DNA of 64,000 bases, taken from contig NZ_PUIA01000003.1 of NCBI RefSeq assembly GCF_002967715.1, positions 1 through 64,000 of the forward strand. Direction: 5' to 3'. A program made the translations under genes and the position numbers. The notes beneath the pieces were generated by a model. The model was not told where the DNA came from, did not search any database, and was given only the letters and a program-made list of their open reading frames with translations. Within the stretch, counting starts at the first letter, position 1, and every line of letters starts with the position of its first letter. Shown here piece by piece: positions 1 through 7,232 of this stretch. Source of the stretch: Blastopirellula marina. GTDB taxonomy: Bacteria > Planctomycetota > Planctomycetia > Pirellulales > Pirellulaceae.

Positions 1-1
1 T

Positions 2-99
2 GTCTTGATGCGACATTCCAAGTTCCTTCTTGGAAGTATTGTTGGTTTGGCGACGAGCATTGAAGGCCCAACCGCCTTCCGCATCAAGACTTATTTTTT
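2..99. other. Long inverted repeat with inner hairpins and a T-run
   Basis: GTCTTGATGCG at 2-12 is perfectly complementary to CGCATCAAGAC at 80-90. Inside lies a second perfect hairpin (TTCCAAG/CTTGGAA, about 17-36) and a possible third (GTTGG with CCAAC). The outer arm is followed by TTATTTTTT at 91-99. The shape is that of a branched RNA ending in a U-run, which fits an intrinsic terminator for a gene lying left of the window. It could instead be a structured RNA or the remnant of a mobile element end. The window edge prevents a decision. Confidence 0.4.
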
Positions 100-276
100 G
101 CGCCGGGAGAAATTGTTACCAGCGTTGCGTGGCACTCAGCCGTCCTCGCTTGCCGACTTGCCTGTAAAAGCGGCAAAAAAATGCGGTGAAAGGGAACCGC
201 CGATTACGCGGGTTTGGAAACATTCGAGTTTTGACGGCAGCACCGTTACCTCCGTCGTTATGTACCAAGATGAATC

Positions 277-606
277 ATGTCCCAATCTCATCTTCAAGAC
301 CTCTACGGCCAGCTAGTTCAACGCGGATGGAAGGTTGTCGAACATCGACGCAGTTCCGAAACGCTTGATGTGCCGGGCGCGGCGGTCTGGGAGATTCGTC
401 GATTCGACAATAGCCCTGCCATCTTGCTCGACTTTCCTGGTTTCGATGGGGTGGGCGAGAATATCGACCTAGACGAAAGCTACGCGTGCGGGGTGCGGGG
501 GCGACCGATTGAACTTTACTTCAGCCGCGTCAATCGAAGCCAAGAGCGTTGGTTGGAGGACTTGGCCAGTTTTATTGCAGCTCTCGACTTGATCGAAACC
601 GGATAG
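277..606 (+). CDS. Small unrecognised protein (109 aa)
   Basis: Reads as a compact soluble acidic protein of 109 residues with no signal peptide or membrane segment. I do not recognise a family. Its composition (many D, E, W and F, alternating hydrophobic stretches such as PAILLDFPGFDG and IELYFSRVN, and a C-terminal amphipathic helix around WLEDLASFIAALDLI) is protein-like, unlike the overlapping frame at 5-316. Nothing next to it suggests an operon: the next gene starts about 250 bp downstream. It may be an immunity-like or regulatory small protein, but there is no direct evidence for a role. Confidence 0.5.
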   Translation: MSQSHLQDLYGQLVQRGWKVVEHRRSSETLDVPGAAVWEIRRFDNSPAILLDFPGFDGVGENIDLDESYACGVRGRPIELYFSRVNRSQERWLEDLASFIAALDLIETG

Positions 607-681
607 CAAGCCGAGGACAATTTGCCTGGTTGGGTAAGCTTGTAGATGCCCGCTGGTATGGGGTATCTATAAGTTAGGACA

Positions 682-714
682 GGATCTAATTGGCAGCCTG
701 GGATCTGATTGGTA
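682..714 (+). repeat. Imperfect 14-bp direct repeat
   Basis: GGATCTAATTGGCA (682-695) and GGATCTGATTGGTA (701-714) are two near-identical copies spaced 19 bp apart, centre to centre, in the gap between two small genes. They could be a tandem operator or degraded repeat DNA. No promoter boxes are obvious around them. Confidence 0.25.
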
Positions 715-859
715 CTGGCAGGACGCTAGTGGCATACGGAGGTAGCATCGCTGGCCGGTACCACCTAGCGTGAGATTGATGTGCGGAGGACTTCTGGTAT
801 CCTCAGGGCGTTCGATTCGGAGAATCACACGTTTGCCAGTAAAGTTGAGTTACAACGGC

Positions 860-1252
860 ATGGCCTACATCGAAGTTGGTGAAGAGAAGATTGATCCGGC
901 TACGGAAGCGGATCTTGAACGTCTGTTTGAGAAAAAGAGCATTCTGGGGGTCGCTGTCTTTCAAGACGCGAAGCATGCCGTACAAGAAACGGTTACCGGC
1001 GGCTCGGCACTCGTTCTCTATCTCGATCTCAAAAAGCCTGCCGCACAGCAGCCGGCAGGTCGCGTCGATCGCGCAGCTGCTATAAAGATTCTGAAAACAT
1101 ACCTAAACGATGGTTCGTTGGACCCGGACTTTACGTGGAATGTGGCCGACTTACCGATAGTCACAACTGGTAGTGGGTGTGGCAGCACCGCAGCCATGCT
1201 GGCCATTGCATTCAGTATGCTTGTGGCACTTTTTGCGTTTGCAGCATGGTAA
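860..1252 (+). CDS. Small protein with C-terminal membrane anchor
   Basis: The frame is open from 770, but the protein-like part begins at the ATG at 860 (MAYIEVGEEKIDP). The first 30 residues of the longer version are basic and unconvincing, so I use 860 (130 aa). No clear ribosome binding site precedes either start. The body is a charged cytoplasmic domain of about 100 residues (ATEADLERLFEKK, AAIKILKTYLNDG), then a hydrophobic stretch near the C-terminus (about 20 residues, AAMLAIAFSMLVALFAFAAW) that ends the protein. This is the layout of a tail-anchored protein. A short GSGCGST linker precedes the anchor. The family is not recognised. Confidence 0.5.
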   Translation: MAYIEVGEEKIDPATEADLERLFEKKSILGVAVFQDAKHAVQETVTGGSALVLYLDLKKPAAQQPAGRVDRAAAIKILKTYLNDGSLDPDFTWNVADLPIVTTGSGCGSTAAMLAIAFSMLVALFAFAAW

Positions 1253-1658
1253 AGTGCCAACGATAGAGTGGCGCTGGCGATCATATTTTCTTCCTGTGGA
1301 ACGCGGAAGTTTTATGGCTGGATGGTGCACCCAGCCGATATAGTTTCCGGCCAGAATGATGGGGGAGAGACGGGGGAAGCCGTTGAGGCTCACGTTTTCG
1401 CATGCTGACAAACGGGTTCTAAATTCAAATCGCTAGACGCTTCTATTATGTTAGGCTGAGTCAATCGGTCATTCGCACTGCTGACGGCCGTTGTGCCACA
1501 CGTTGAGAAGTCGAGCATCTGGGGACTTGACCGTGCCACGGGGCCGACGAGTTGATCACGGCCGGCATTCAAGCCTGAGTAACTTAGATTCTCGATTATG
1601 CGGCCTGAGTTTCTCGCTCCTGGGGAAATCGAGGAGGTGGGATCAGGTCTTAGGGGGA
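1253..1658. other. Intergenic region with a weak hairpin
   Basis: About 400 bp without a supported gene. A small hairpin lies at 1317-1337 (GGCTGG pairing with CCAGCC around a 9-nt loop), possibly ending transcription of the upstream small gene, but it has no T-run. The ion channel frame is open through part of this stretch from 1491, but that upstream portion has an unlikely composition. I see no convincing promoter or repeat. Confidence 0.3.
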
Positions 1659-2540
1659 ATGGAATTGGGAACCAACGTCGAGAGCCGCCTGCCAGAAGAC
1701 GATCGCTCGTGGCGGCAGCGAGTTTATGAAGTTGTTTTCGAAGCCGATTCCCCGGCCGGTGTCTTATTTGATGTTTTGCTGCTCATTGCGATCTTCCTTA
1801 GCGTGCTGGTCGTGATGCTGGAGAGTGTTGAGTCGATCCGGCTGCGGCATGGGGCTCTGTTGGTTCGAGCCGAGTGGTTTTTCACGATTCTATTCACGGT
1901 GGAGTATGCTGTGCGGATCGCTTGTGCCCGCCGTCCGCTCCGGTACGTGTTCAGTTTCTACGGCATTGTTGATCTGCTGGCCATTTTGCCGACTTATCTG
2001 ATCGCTCTTCCGATTACTTCCGGTGCCGGAACGCAGCGGCTGACGACGATCCGGGCACTTCGCCTATTGCGGGCATTCCGAATCTTCAAGCTGGCCCACA
2101 TGCTTTCTGAAGCCGAAGCGTTGCGCAATGCGATTTGGGCGGCCCGGGCCAAGGTGGCCGTGTTTCTGTCGTTTGTGGTAATTTCAGTGGTCATTGTCGG
2201 TTCGGCGATGCACCTGATTGAAGGAGGTCGAATGGACGACAGCGGGGAAGCGACGTCCAGTGGATTCGACTCGATTCCTGAGAGCATGTACTGGGCGGTC
2301 GTCACGATGACCACGGTCGGTTATGGTGATGTCTCGCCGGTAACCGCGGTGGGCAAAGCACTCGCGGCGTGCATGATGCTGTTGGGCTACTGCATGATTA
2401 TTGTGCCGACGGGGATTGTTTCGGCGGAATTCGCCCAGGCCGCTAAGAAAAATATCACAGTAAGAGTCTGCGAAAACTGCATGGCCGAAGGGCACGACAA
2501 AGATGCCCAGTACTGCAAGTATTGCGGAACCATGCTTTGA
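1659..2540 (+). CDS. Voltage-gated-type K+ channel with C-terminal zinc ribbon
   Basis: Six-helix ion channel of the Kv superfamily in the inner membrane (293 aa). The ATG at 1659 follows a strong ribosome binding site (AGGGGGA); an open frame from 1491 is not needed. Helices S1-S4 fill the first half, with an S4-like basic segment RLTTIRALRLLRAFRIFKLA. The pore loop carries the K+ selectivity filter TVGYGD at residues 219-224, followed by S6. After S6 the tail holds two CxxC knuckles (CENC and CKYC, about 15 residues apart), a rubredoxin/zinc-ribbon-like module ending in CGTML. Known channels of this family conduct K+; gating by voltage is inferred from S4. The zinc ribbon could sense metal or redox state or help assemble tetramers. 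Confidence 0.9.
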   Translation: MELGTNVESRLPEDDRSWRQRVYEVVFEADSPAGVLFDVLLLIAIFLSVLVVMLESVESIRLRHGALLVRAEWFFTILFTVEYAVRIACARRPLRYVFSFYGIVDLLAILPTYLIALPITSGAGTQRLTTIRALRLLRAFRIFKLAHMLSEAEALRNAIWAARAKVAVFLSFVVISVVIVGSAMHLIEGGRMDDSGEATSSGFDSIPESMYWAVVTMTTVGYGDVSPVTAVGKALAACMMLLGYCMIIVPTGIVSAEFAQAAKKNITVRVCENCMAEGHDKDAQYCKYCGTML

Positions 2541-2753
2541 ATCGCACGCCCCCAGGTCGTGCTTGTGGGCAGTGCCAACAAGCTGGGACGCTGCATTCAT
2601 ATAAGCATCGTTCCGAGTTGCGAACGCAGCCCAATCGAACCGTGCCCCTAACTTCGCCACGGCCACGTTGCCGGAAGACCGGAGAGAGCAATCCCTGATA
2701 CAAGCAATGAAACTTAACGCCGTTTCTTCTTCTGGTGATAGGGACAACAGACC

Positions 2754-3311
2754 ATGATCGAAATCGTTGACCCCAACCCCCAGTGGCCGACAGAGTTTCT
2801 TCAGCTGGCCGAGCGGTTGAAAGCGGTGTTATCGGACACGGCTGTGAGGGTCGATCATATCGGGTCGACCTCGGTGCCTGGGCTGGCGGCGAAGGACGTT
2901 ATCGATATTCAGGTAACGGTCGCGGATCTTAGCCTGGGGGGCTTGCCACAGTGGATGCAGTCGTGCGGCTTCGTTCATCGGCCCAAGATCACCCACGACC
3001 TGCTGGTGGGTGTTGCCCCGGACTCGCCTGAACTCAGTAAGATGTTCTTTAAGCAGGGGCCAGGGGAGCGGCCTGTTCATGTTCATGTGCGCGAGATAGG
3101 TCGGCTCAATCAACGCTACGCGCTCCTTTTCAGGGACTATCTCGTGGCCCACCCGGCCATTTGTGACGCGTATGCCCAGATTAAAAAGGAACTAGCTCGG
3201 AAGTTTCCCCACGATGAAGACGCCTACTACGCGATCAAAGACCCGTACATGGATACGGTCTATTACGCGGCAAGCGAGTGGGCCACGCAGAGTGGGTGGC
3301 AAGCAGATTAG
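2754..3311 (+). CDS. GrpB family nucleotidyltransferase-like protein (UPF0157)
   Basis: A 185-residue protein with the family hallmarks: an N-terminal IVDPNPQWPTEF start, the HIGSTSVPGLAAKDVIDIQV motif (about residues 35-54), and a C-terminal stretch DAYAQIKKELARKF followed by YAIKDPYMDTVYYAA. The fold is a nucleotidyltransferase relative; members occur alone or fused to dephospho-CoA kinase, and their substrate is not settled. It is full length for a stand-alone member. It stands alone, 213 bp after the ion channel and convergent with the signal peptidase gene, 49 bp away. Confidence 0.92.
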   Translation: MIEIVDPNPQWPTEFLQLAERLKAVLSDTAVRVDHIGSTSVPGLAAKDVIDIQVTVADLSLGGLPQWMQSCGFVHRPKITHDLLVGVAPDSPELSKMFFKQGPGERPVHVHVREIGRLNQRYALLFRDYLVAHPAICDAYAQIKKELARKFPHDEDAYYAIKDPYMDTVYYAASEWATQSGWQAD

Positions 3312-3360
3312 GGATCTGCGTAGCACGCAGTCTCGTTGTCTAGGGCCATTCCATCGTAGG

Positions 3361-3981
3361 TTAGTGCACCCAGCCCACACGCGACATCGGCCAGACAATC
3401 AGCCAGGCGCGGCCCATGATTCTATGGGCAGGTACCGGGCCGTTGAAACGGCTGTCGTCGGAATCTTTGAGATCGTCCCCCAGGACATAATAACCATCAC
3501 CGCACGAGACTGGCTTGCCTTCCATTAAATTGCCGAATCTCAAGTATTTGAGGTCGAGCGACTCGGGGCATTCGACCGGCTGGCCATCAATGAGTAATTC
3601 GCCATCGGGAAGCATTTGAATGTTTTCGCCTGGAAGACCTGCGACACGTTTCATTAACTTATCGCCGGAATCGTTAATGAATGTGATGACTTCCCAGCGG
3701 CGCGGCGAACGATACCAACGAGTTACTTTCTCGGTGATCACGCGATCGCCGTTGTCGGGGTCGGTTCCCATGAGAGTCGGTTGCATCGAGGGGGAAATGA
3801 CGACGGAGAGGTCCATGGTTAGCCAGTAGATAGCGACTATCGCCCCGAACACGGCCAAGCCGCGCTCGATCCAGCGTGGGCATCCGCGAACAATTGAAGC
3901 AAGGCGACTGCGAAGCGGTGCGTTACTCTTGCTGGGATTCTCTGGCTCTGGCATCGTGTTCGGCTTGTTCGATTTGTGCAT
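3361..3981 (-). CDS. lepB: Signal peptidase I
   Basis: Type I signal peptidase that cleaves signal peptides from exported proteins at the outer face of the inner membrane. A single N-terminal membrane segment (about residues 41-60) is followed by box B, SPSMQPTL, with catalytic Ser65. Catalytic Lys111 lies in the KRVAGLPGE motif and the GDD...DSR box (VLGDDLKDSDDSR) is near the C-terminus. At 206 aa it is a short, minimal version. I use the ATG at 3981, preceded by AAGAG; an ATG at 3954 is possible. Its start overlaps the end of the upstream small membrane protein gene by 59 bp, so both probably belong to the radical SAM operon. It may be a dedicated peptidase for that operon and not the housekeeping enzyme. 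Confidence 0.92.
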   Translation of the reverse strand: MHKSNKPNTMPEPENPSKSNAPLRSRLASIVRGCPRWIERGLAVFGAIVAIYWLTMDLSVVISPSMQPTLMGTDPDNGDRVITEKVTRWYRSPRRWEVITFINDSGDKLMKRVAGLPGENIQMLPDGELLIDGQPVECPESLDLKYLRFGNLMEGKPVSCGDGYYVLGDDLKDSDDSRFNGPVPAHRIMGRAWLIVWPMSRVGWVH

Positions 3982-4189
3982 TTCGCTCTTGCCACTGTAA
4001 TTTGGCGGAACGTGTCGCTCCCACGCACGGAGTCATCGTTCCCCCGATGAGAAAAACTGCTCCTACGCTCGCCGCCGCCAGTACTAACCCGTTCATACCA
4101 AAATTGCTGGGCGTATGCGTTGGTGGCGCAGTGACAGGGGTCGGCGGTACATCTGCCAACGATTCGTCGGGTTTGGGAGGTTCGTCCAT
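3923..4189 (-). CDS. Small proline-rich single-span membrane protein
   Basis: An 88-residue protein starting at the ATG at 4189, only 8 bp after the radical SAM stop codon; a longer frame would run into that gene. The first 30 residues are Pro-, Asp- and Thr-rich (DEPPKPDESL, PPTPVTAPPTHTP). One membrane span follows (NGLVLAAASVGAVFLIGG, about residues 33-50), then a TPCVGAT segment with the only cysteine, and a charged helical tail ending in ARESQQE. Family unknown. Lying between a radical SAM protein and a signal peptidase, it is a candidate substrate of either one, or a membrane adaptor. That is inference from position alone. Confidence 0.6.
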   Translation of the reverse strand: MDEPPKPDESLADVPPTPVTAPPTHTPSNFGMNGLVLAAASVGAVFLIGGTMTPCVGATRSAKLQWQERNAQIEQAEHDARARESQQE

Positions 4190-4197
4190 AGGGCACC

Positions 4198-5265
4198 TTA
4201 GTTCGAGGAGAGGAATCGCGACTCCAGGACGCGGATGGTTTCCTGGTAGCAAGCTTGATCCAGCAAACAGAGAAGTCCATCGGGGCGGTTTACATCGCCT
4301 GTCCGGATGTAATTGCTGCAGCGACAGATTTTGGTATTACATAGTGATCTCAGATTACATGGGGCGCAATCATCCGACCATATATCGGGAAGTGACGCAG
4401 CCGTAAGGAAGTCATCGCCATCCAACACGTTGCCTGGTAGACGCATCGGATTATCAGGCTCGTCAGCACCAACCAGGCGTTCACACGGATAAAGATTTCC
4501 CGCCGGCGTTACCGCGATCTCGCCGTGGCCAAAACCGCACCTTGCCGTTTTCGTTATGGGAATTCCTGTCGCTCGTGCGGTCTTTTCATCGAACCAGCTT
4601 ACGCTGCATTCAGGCAGTCGCTCTCCCCAGAAATCTGCGGCACGGCGAATCGATACCTTCAAACGTTCGCCGTCAGACTGGTTCCAGGTTGTCCAAAGAT
4701 TGAGTGACGGATCGAATCGTCGCACGCCAAGTGAGTTTAGATACTCCATGCCATCGGGCAGTGTATCAACATTAAATGGCTGGACCACCATCACGACACG
4801 GAATTCTCTTCCGGCATCGATCAACCGCGTCATTGTATTTTGGACTCGAGCCGAACTGGGCAGGCCGTCGACCGTAGCGCGTTGCCCATCATGTACGCCT
4901 GGCAACCCGTCATGGCTGATTGCCAATTCGAGTTCCGGCAGTGTCATGACCGACCATGCCGCAGGCGAGTCAATCGTTCCGTTGGTCGTCATGCTTAGCG
5001 CCAAGCGGACACCCTGACGGCTGGCAGTGGAGCGAGCGTAGTTCACCAGGTCGAGCACCAACTCCGCTTCGATCAGTGGCTCGCCACCGAAGAACGACAA
5101 TTCGAGCGCCCCCTCAGGCCGCAGGGAACGAATTGCCCGGTCGATGGCCTTGCATCCCATCTGCAGCGGCAGAGGACGCCGGATCTTCTCGCCGGTGTAG
5201 CAATACGAGCAGCGCAGATTGCACGCGTGATTCACGACCAGCGTGAGACCAAAGCTTGTATGCAT
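4198..5265 (-). CDS. Radical SAM/SPASM domain protein
   Basis: A 355-aa radical SAM enzyme. The [4Fe-4S]-binding CxxxCxxC motif is C15-C19-C22 (CNLRCSYC) right at the N-terminus, followed by FFGGEPL, the usual GGEP motif. The last third has many cysteines (CGFGHG, YPCERLVG, CAPCNLRSLCNTKICRC, LLCLLDQAC), the pattern of a SPASM domain carrying auxiliary iron-sulfur clusters. Such proteins modify peptides or proteins; relatives include anaerobic sulfatase maturases and RiPP maturases. The window encodes two Cys-type sulfatases, so sulfatase maturation is possible, but neither is adjacent. The direct neighbours downstream are a small membrane protein and signal peptidase I, all co-directional. 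Confidence 0.88.
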   Translation of the reverse strand: MHTSFGLTLVVNHACNLRCSYCYTGEKIRRPLPLQMGCKAIDRAIRSLRPEGALELSFFGGEPLIEAELVLDLVNYARSTASRQGVRLALSMTTNGTIDSPAAWSVMTLPELELAISHDGLPGVHDGQRATVDGLPSSARVQNTMTRLIDAGREFRVVMVVQPFNVDTLPDGMEYLNSLGVRRFDPSLNLWTTWNQSDGERLKVSIRRAADFWGERLPECSVSWFDEKTARATGIPITKTARCGFGHGEIAVTPAGNLYPCERLVGADEPDNPMRLPGNVLDGDDFLTAASLPDIWSDDCAPCNLRSLCNTKICRCSNYIRTGDVNRPDGLLCLLDQACYQETIRVLESRFLSSN

Positions 5266-5323
5266 CCGACTACTCCCAAGAAAAGCGATCGACGGAGTCT
5301 ACCATCCGCGATCTTGTTTATGA

Positions 5324-5349
5324 ATCTTATAATCCCAGACATATAAGAT
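5324..5349 (-). promoter_or_regulatory. Inverted repeat upstream of the radical SAM operon
   Basis: ATCTTATA (5324-5331) and TATAAGAT (5342-5349) form a perfect 8-bp inverted repeat with a 10-bp spacer, 59-84 bp before the radical SAM start. The spacing (18 bp centre to centre) suits a dimeric regulator, and the AT-rich arms could also contain the -10 element. It could be an operator; no regulator gene is adjacent. Confidence 0.35.
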
Positions 5350-5407
5350 CCATGCAAGCATTTGGTACCTAGGGGCTATTTGGCATTGGCGGATCTTGGA
5401 TCGCCAG

Positions 5408-6235
5408 TTACTTCCGTGCCTGCTCGATACCCCGGCTACTAGTCATCAGGAACGAGAGCATCTCCTGGACTTCGGGGCAGGGGTGTTTTTTTAGGTGGGC
5501 GATGATTTCTTCGCGTAAGAGCGATTGGCGAAAGAAGACTCGGTAGGCGCTTTTGAGTTCTGAGATCACCGCTTGGGAGATGCCGCGTCGGCGGAGGCCG
5601 ACTTTGTTCAGGCCGACAATGCTGCCGCTGCGGCCGTCGACCAGGACGAAGGGCATCACATCGCGCGAGACGTAGGCTGTCGCGCCGACCATCGCCAGGC
5701 GGCCGATCCTGCAGCGCTGGTGGATGGTGACCCCCAGTCCCAGGACTGCCTGGTCTTCGATCGTCACGTGTCCGCACAGCGAGGACTTGTTGGTGAGCGT
5801 GGTCTGGTTGCCGATACGCGAGTCGTGACCGATCTGGACGTTGGGCATGATGAAGTTGTCGTTACCGATGCAGGTAACACCATCAATGCCTGTGCCGACC
5901 TGGATGGTGGCGAACTCTCGGATGACGTTCCGATCGCCAATGCAAAGTCGGCCCTGCGATGCGGTTGGTTTTGCGATCAAGGGATCGCCCCCCACGATGC
6001 AGTATTCAGCGATTTGATTGTCGCTGCCAATCTGCGTGCCGGACTTGATTACCGTGCCGACACCAAGCTCGTTGTTCTCGCCCAGTCGGACGCCTTGTTC
6101 CAGCTTGACGCCATCGGCCAGCTTGGTGGCAGAGCCAACGACGACGCCTGGGGCAATGCGACAGCCTTCGCCGATGACGACGTCGTCTGCGATTTGCGCC
6201 AAGGGGCTAATCATGGGGTCGTGGGTAAGGGGCAT
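5408..6235 (-). CDS. lpxA: Acyl-ACP--UDP-N-acetylglucosamine O-acyltransferase (LpxA-like)
   Basis: Left-handed beta-helix acyltransferase of 275 aa, the first committed enzyme of lipid A synthesis, acting in the cytoplasm. Hexapeptide repeats fill residues about 10-190 (IGEGCRIAPGVVVG and similar). Family landmarks are GDRNVIREFATIQVGT, the GHD segment carrying the likely catalytic histidine (VQIGHDSRIGN), the VTIHQRCRIG stretch, and GLNKVGLRRRGIS before a C-terminal helical domain. No other lpx or fab genes are nearby, unlike the usual lpxD-fabZ-lpxA-lpxB order. Divergent from the next gene, with a 133-bp gap. The ATG at 6214 is an alternative start; neither has a clear ribosome binding site. 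Confidence 0.88.
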   Translation of the reverse strand: MPLTHDPMISPLAQIADDVVIGEGCRIAPGVVVGSATKLADGVKLEQGVRLGENNELGVGTVIKSGTQIGSDNQIAEYCIVGGDPLIAKPTASQGRLCIGDRNVIREFATIQVGTGIDGVTCIGNDNFIMPNVQIGHDSRIGNQTTLTNKSSLCGHVTIEDQAVLGLGVTIHQRCRIGRLAMVGATAYVSRDVMPFVLVDGRSGSIVGLNKVGLRRRGISQAVISELKSAYRVFFRQSLLREEIIAHLKKHPCPEVQEMLSFLMTSSRGIEQARK

Positions 6236-6368
6236 CAGGCGTTATCGGGATGAATTGCTACGGAATATGTCTCTGTTTCTTATCCCTCAAAATGCTTATA
6301 AAGGTCAACCTGAGTTTAAGGATGTTTCGGCAGGCAAATCATTGGTACGCGGCAAAGGCAGGGAAAGC

Positions 6369-7202
6369 ATGGATGGTGAAAATCTGCTAGCACCTTCCGG
6401 ACGCCCCACGGGGATGGTCTTCGCGCATCCGGCTCACGAATGGTTTACCTTTGCGGCAGTGCTGCGACTGCAACCGAATCTGTATTATCTTTCGCCAGGT
6501 ATCTTTGGTGGGGATGGGTTTGCAGACGCGTTTCGGGAAAAACTAGCGGCGATTGGCTTTCGAGGAACGGTTACGTTCGGTTCCATTTCGGAATCGGAAA
6601 TCTACGAGCGTTATCTTGCCCAGGATGACGACTGGTTTGTGACGCAGCGCGATGCGATTGCCGATTGGCTGGGGGCGCTTCAGCCTGGGATCGTTTTTAC
6701 GGACGCATTCGAGTGGTACAACTCGGCCCACGATCTTGTGCCGTTGCTGGTGACCTCGGCGGTGCAGTGTCAGCCTTCGGATAGCCCACCCATTTCGCTG
6801 GCAGAGCATGGCATTGGACTGCAAACGGTTCCTTGGCAGAAACGCCAGACTCAAGATTGGCCGGCCGTGCGACTGACCGACGACGAGATTGCTTGCAAGC
6901 GTCAGTTTCTGGGGGACATGAACGGTTTTTTCAGCGGCATTACCCAAGGGGTGAACGATGAGTTGCAGAGTGTCGTGAAGGACTGGGGAGAGAAGGAATA
7001 TCAGACGGAATATTATCGCTGGACTTCGGTGACGCGAACCTTTGGTGAACCACCTAAGGTCGGTGATTGGGCGACCTACGATCAGCGTGGGCATTTGCGG
7101 GTAGCGTCAGGCAGATCGCAGCAAGCGATTACGTTCCACGAGCACTTTGCCCCACTAGCGGCGAAACTGCTGAGGGAAGATTCGATGTCGGTGATCGGTT
7201 AA
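6369..7202 (+). CDS. Unrecognised protein with PIG-L-like N-terminus
   Basis: A 277-aa protein starting at the ATG at 6369, preceded by AGGGAAAG; an open frame from 6018 overlaps lpxA and is not used. Near the N-terminus VFAHPAHEWFTFAAVL resembles the AHPDDE motif of PIG-L/LmbE deacetylases, with the Asp pair altered, and the later GIVFTDAFEWYNSAHDLVPLL is reminiscent of the second half of that fold. The assignment is tentative. It is followed 30 bp later by a glycosyltransferase, so both probably work on a sugar or surface glycan. If the metal-binding Asp is really lost, it may not be an active deacetylase. Confidence 0.6.
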   Translation: MDGENLLAPSGRPTGMVFAHPAHEWFTFAAVLRLQPNLYYLSPGIFGGDGFADAFREKLAAIGFRGTVTFGSISESEIYERYLAQDDDWFVTQRDAIADWLGALQPGIVFTDAFEWYNSAHDLVPLLVTSAVQCQPSDSPPISLAEHGIGLQTVPWQKRQTQDWPAVRLTDDEIACKRQFLGDMNGFFSGITQGVNDELQSVVKDWGEKEYQTEYYRWTSVTRTFGEPPKVGDWATYDQRGHLRVASGRSQQAITFHEHFAPLAAKLLREDSMSVIG

Positions 7203-7232
7203 GCTTGGATTACCGAGGGCATGTAGGTGAGA

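Noticed and set aside
1-99. Integron attC site
   Set aside because: The edge inverted repeat has GTT and AAC words but not in the RYYYAAC...GTTRRRY order required.
5-316. 103-aa open frame at the left edge
   Set aside because: Basic, low-hydrophobic composition, no ribosome site, and it overlaps both the structured inverted repeat and a better frame at 277-606.
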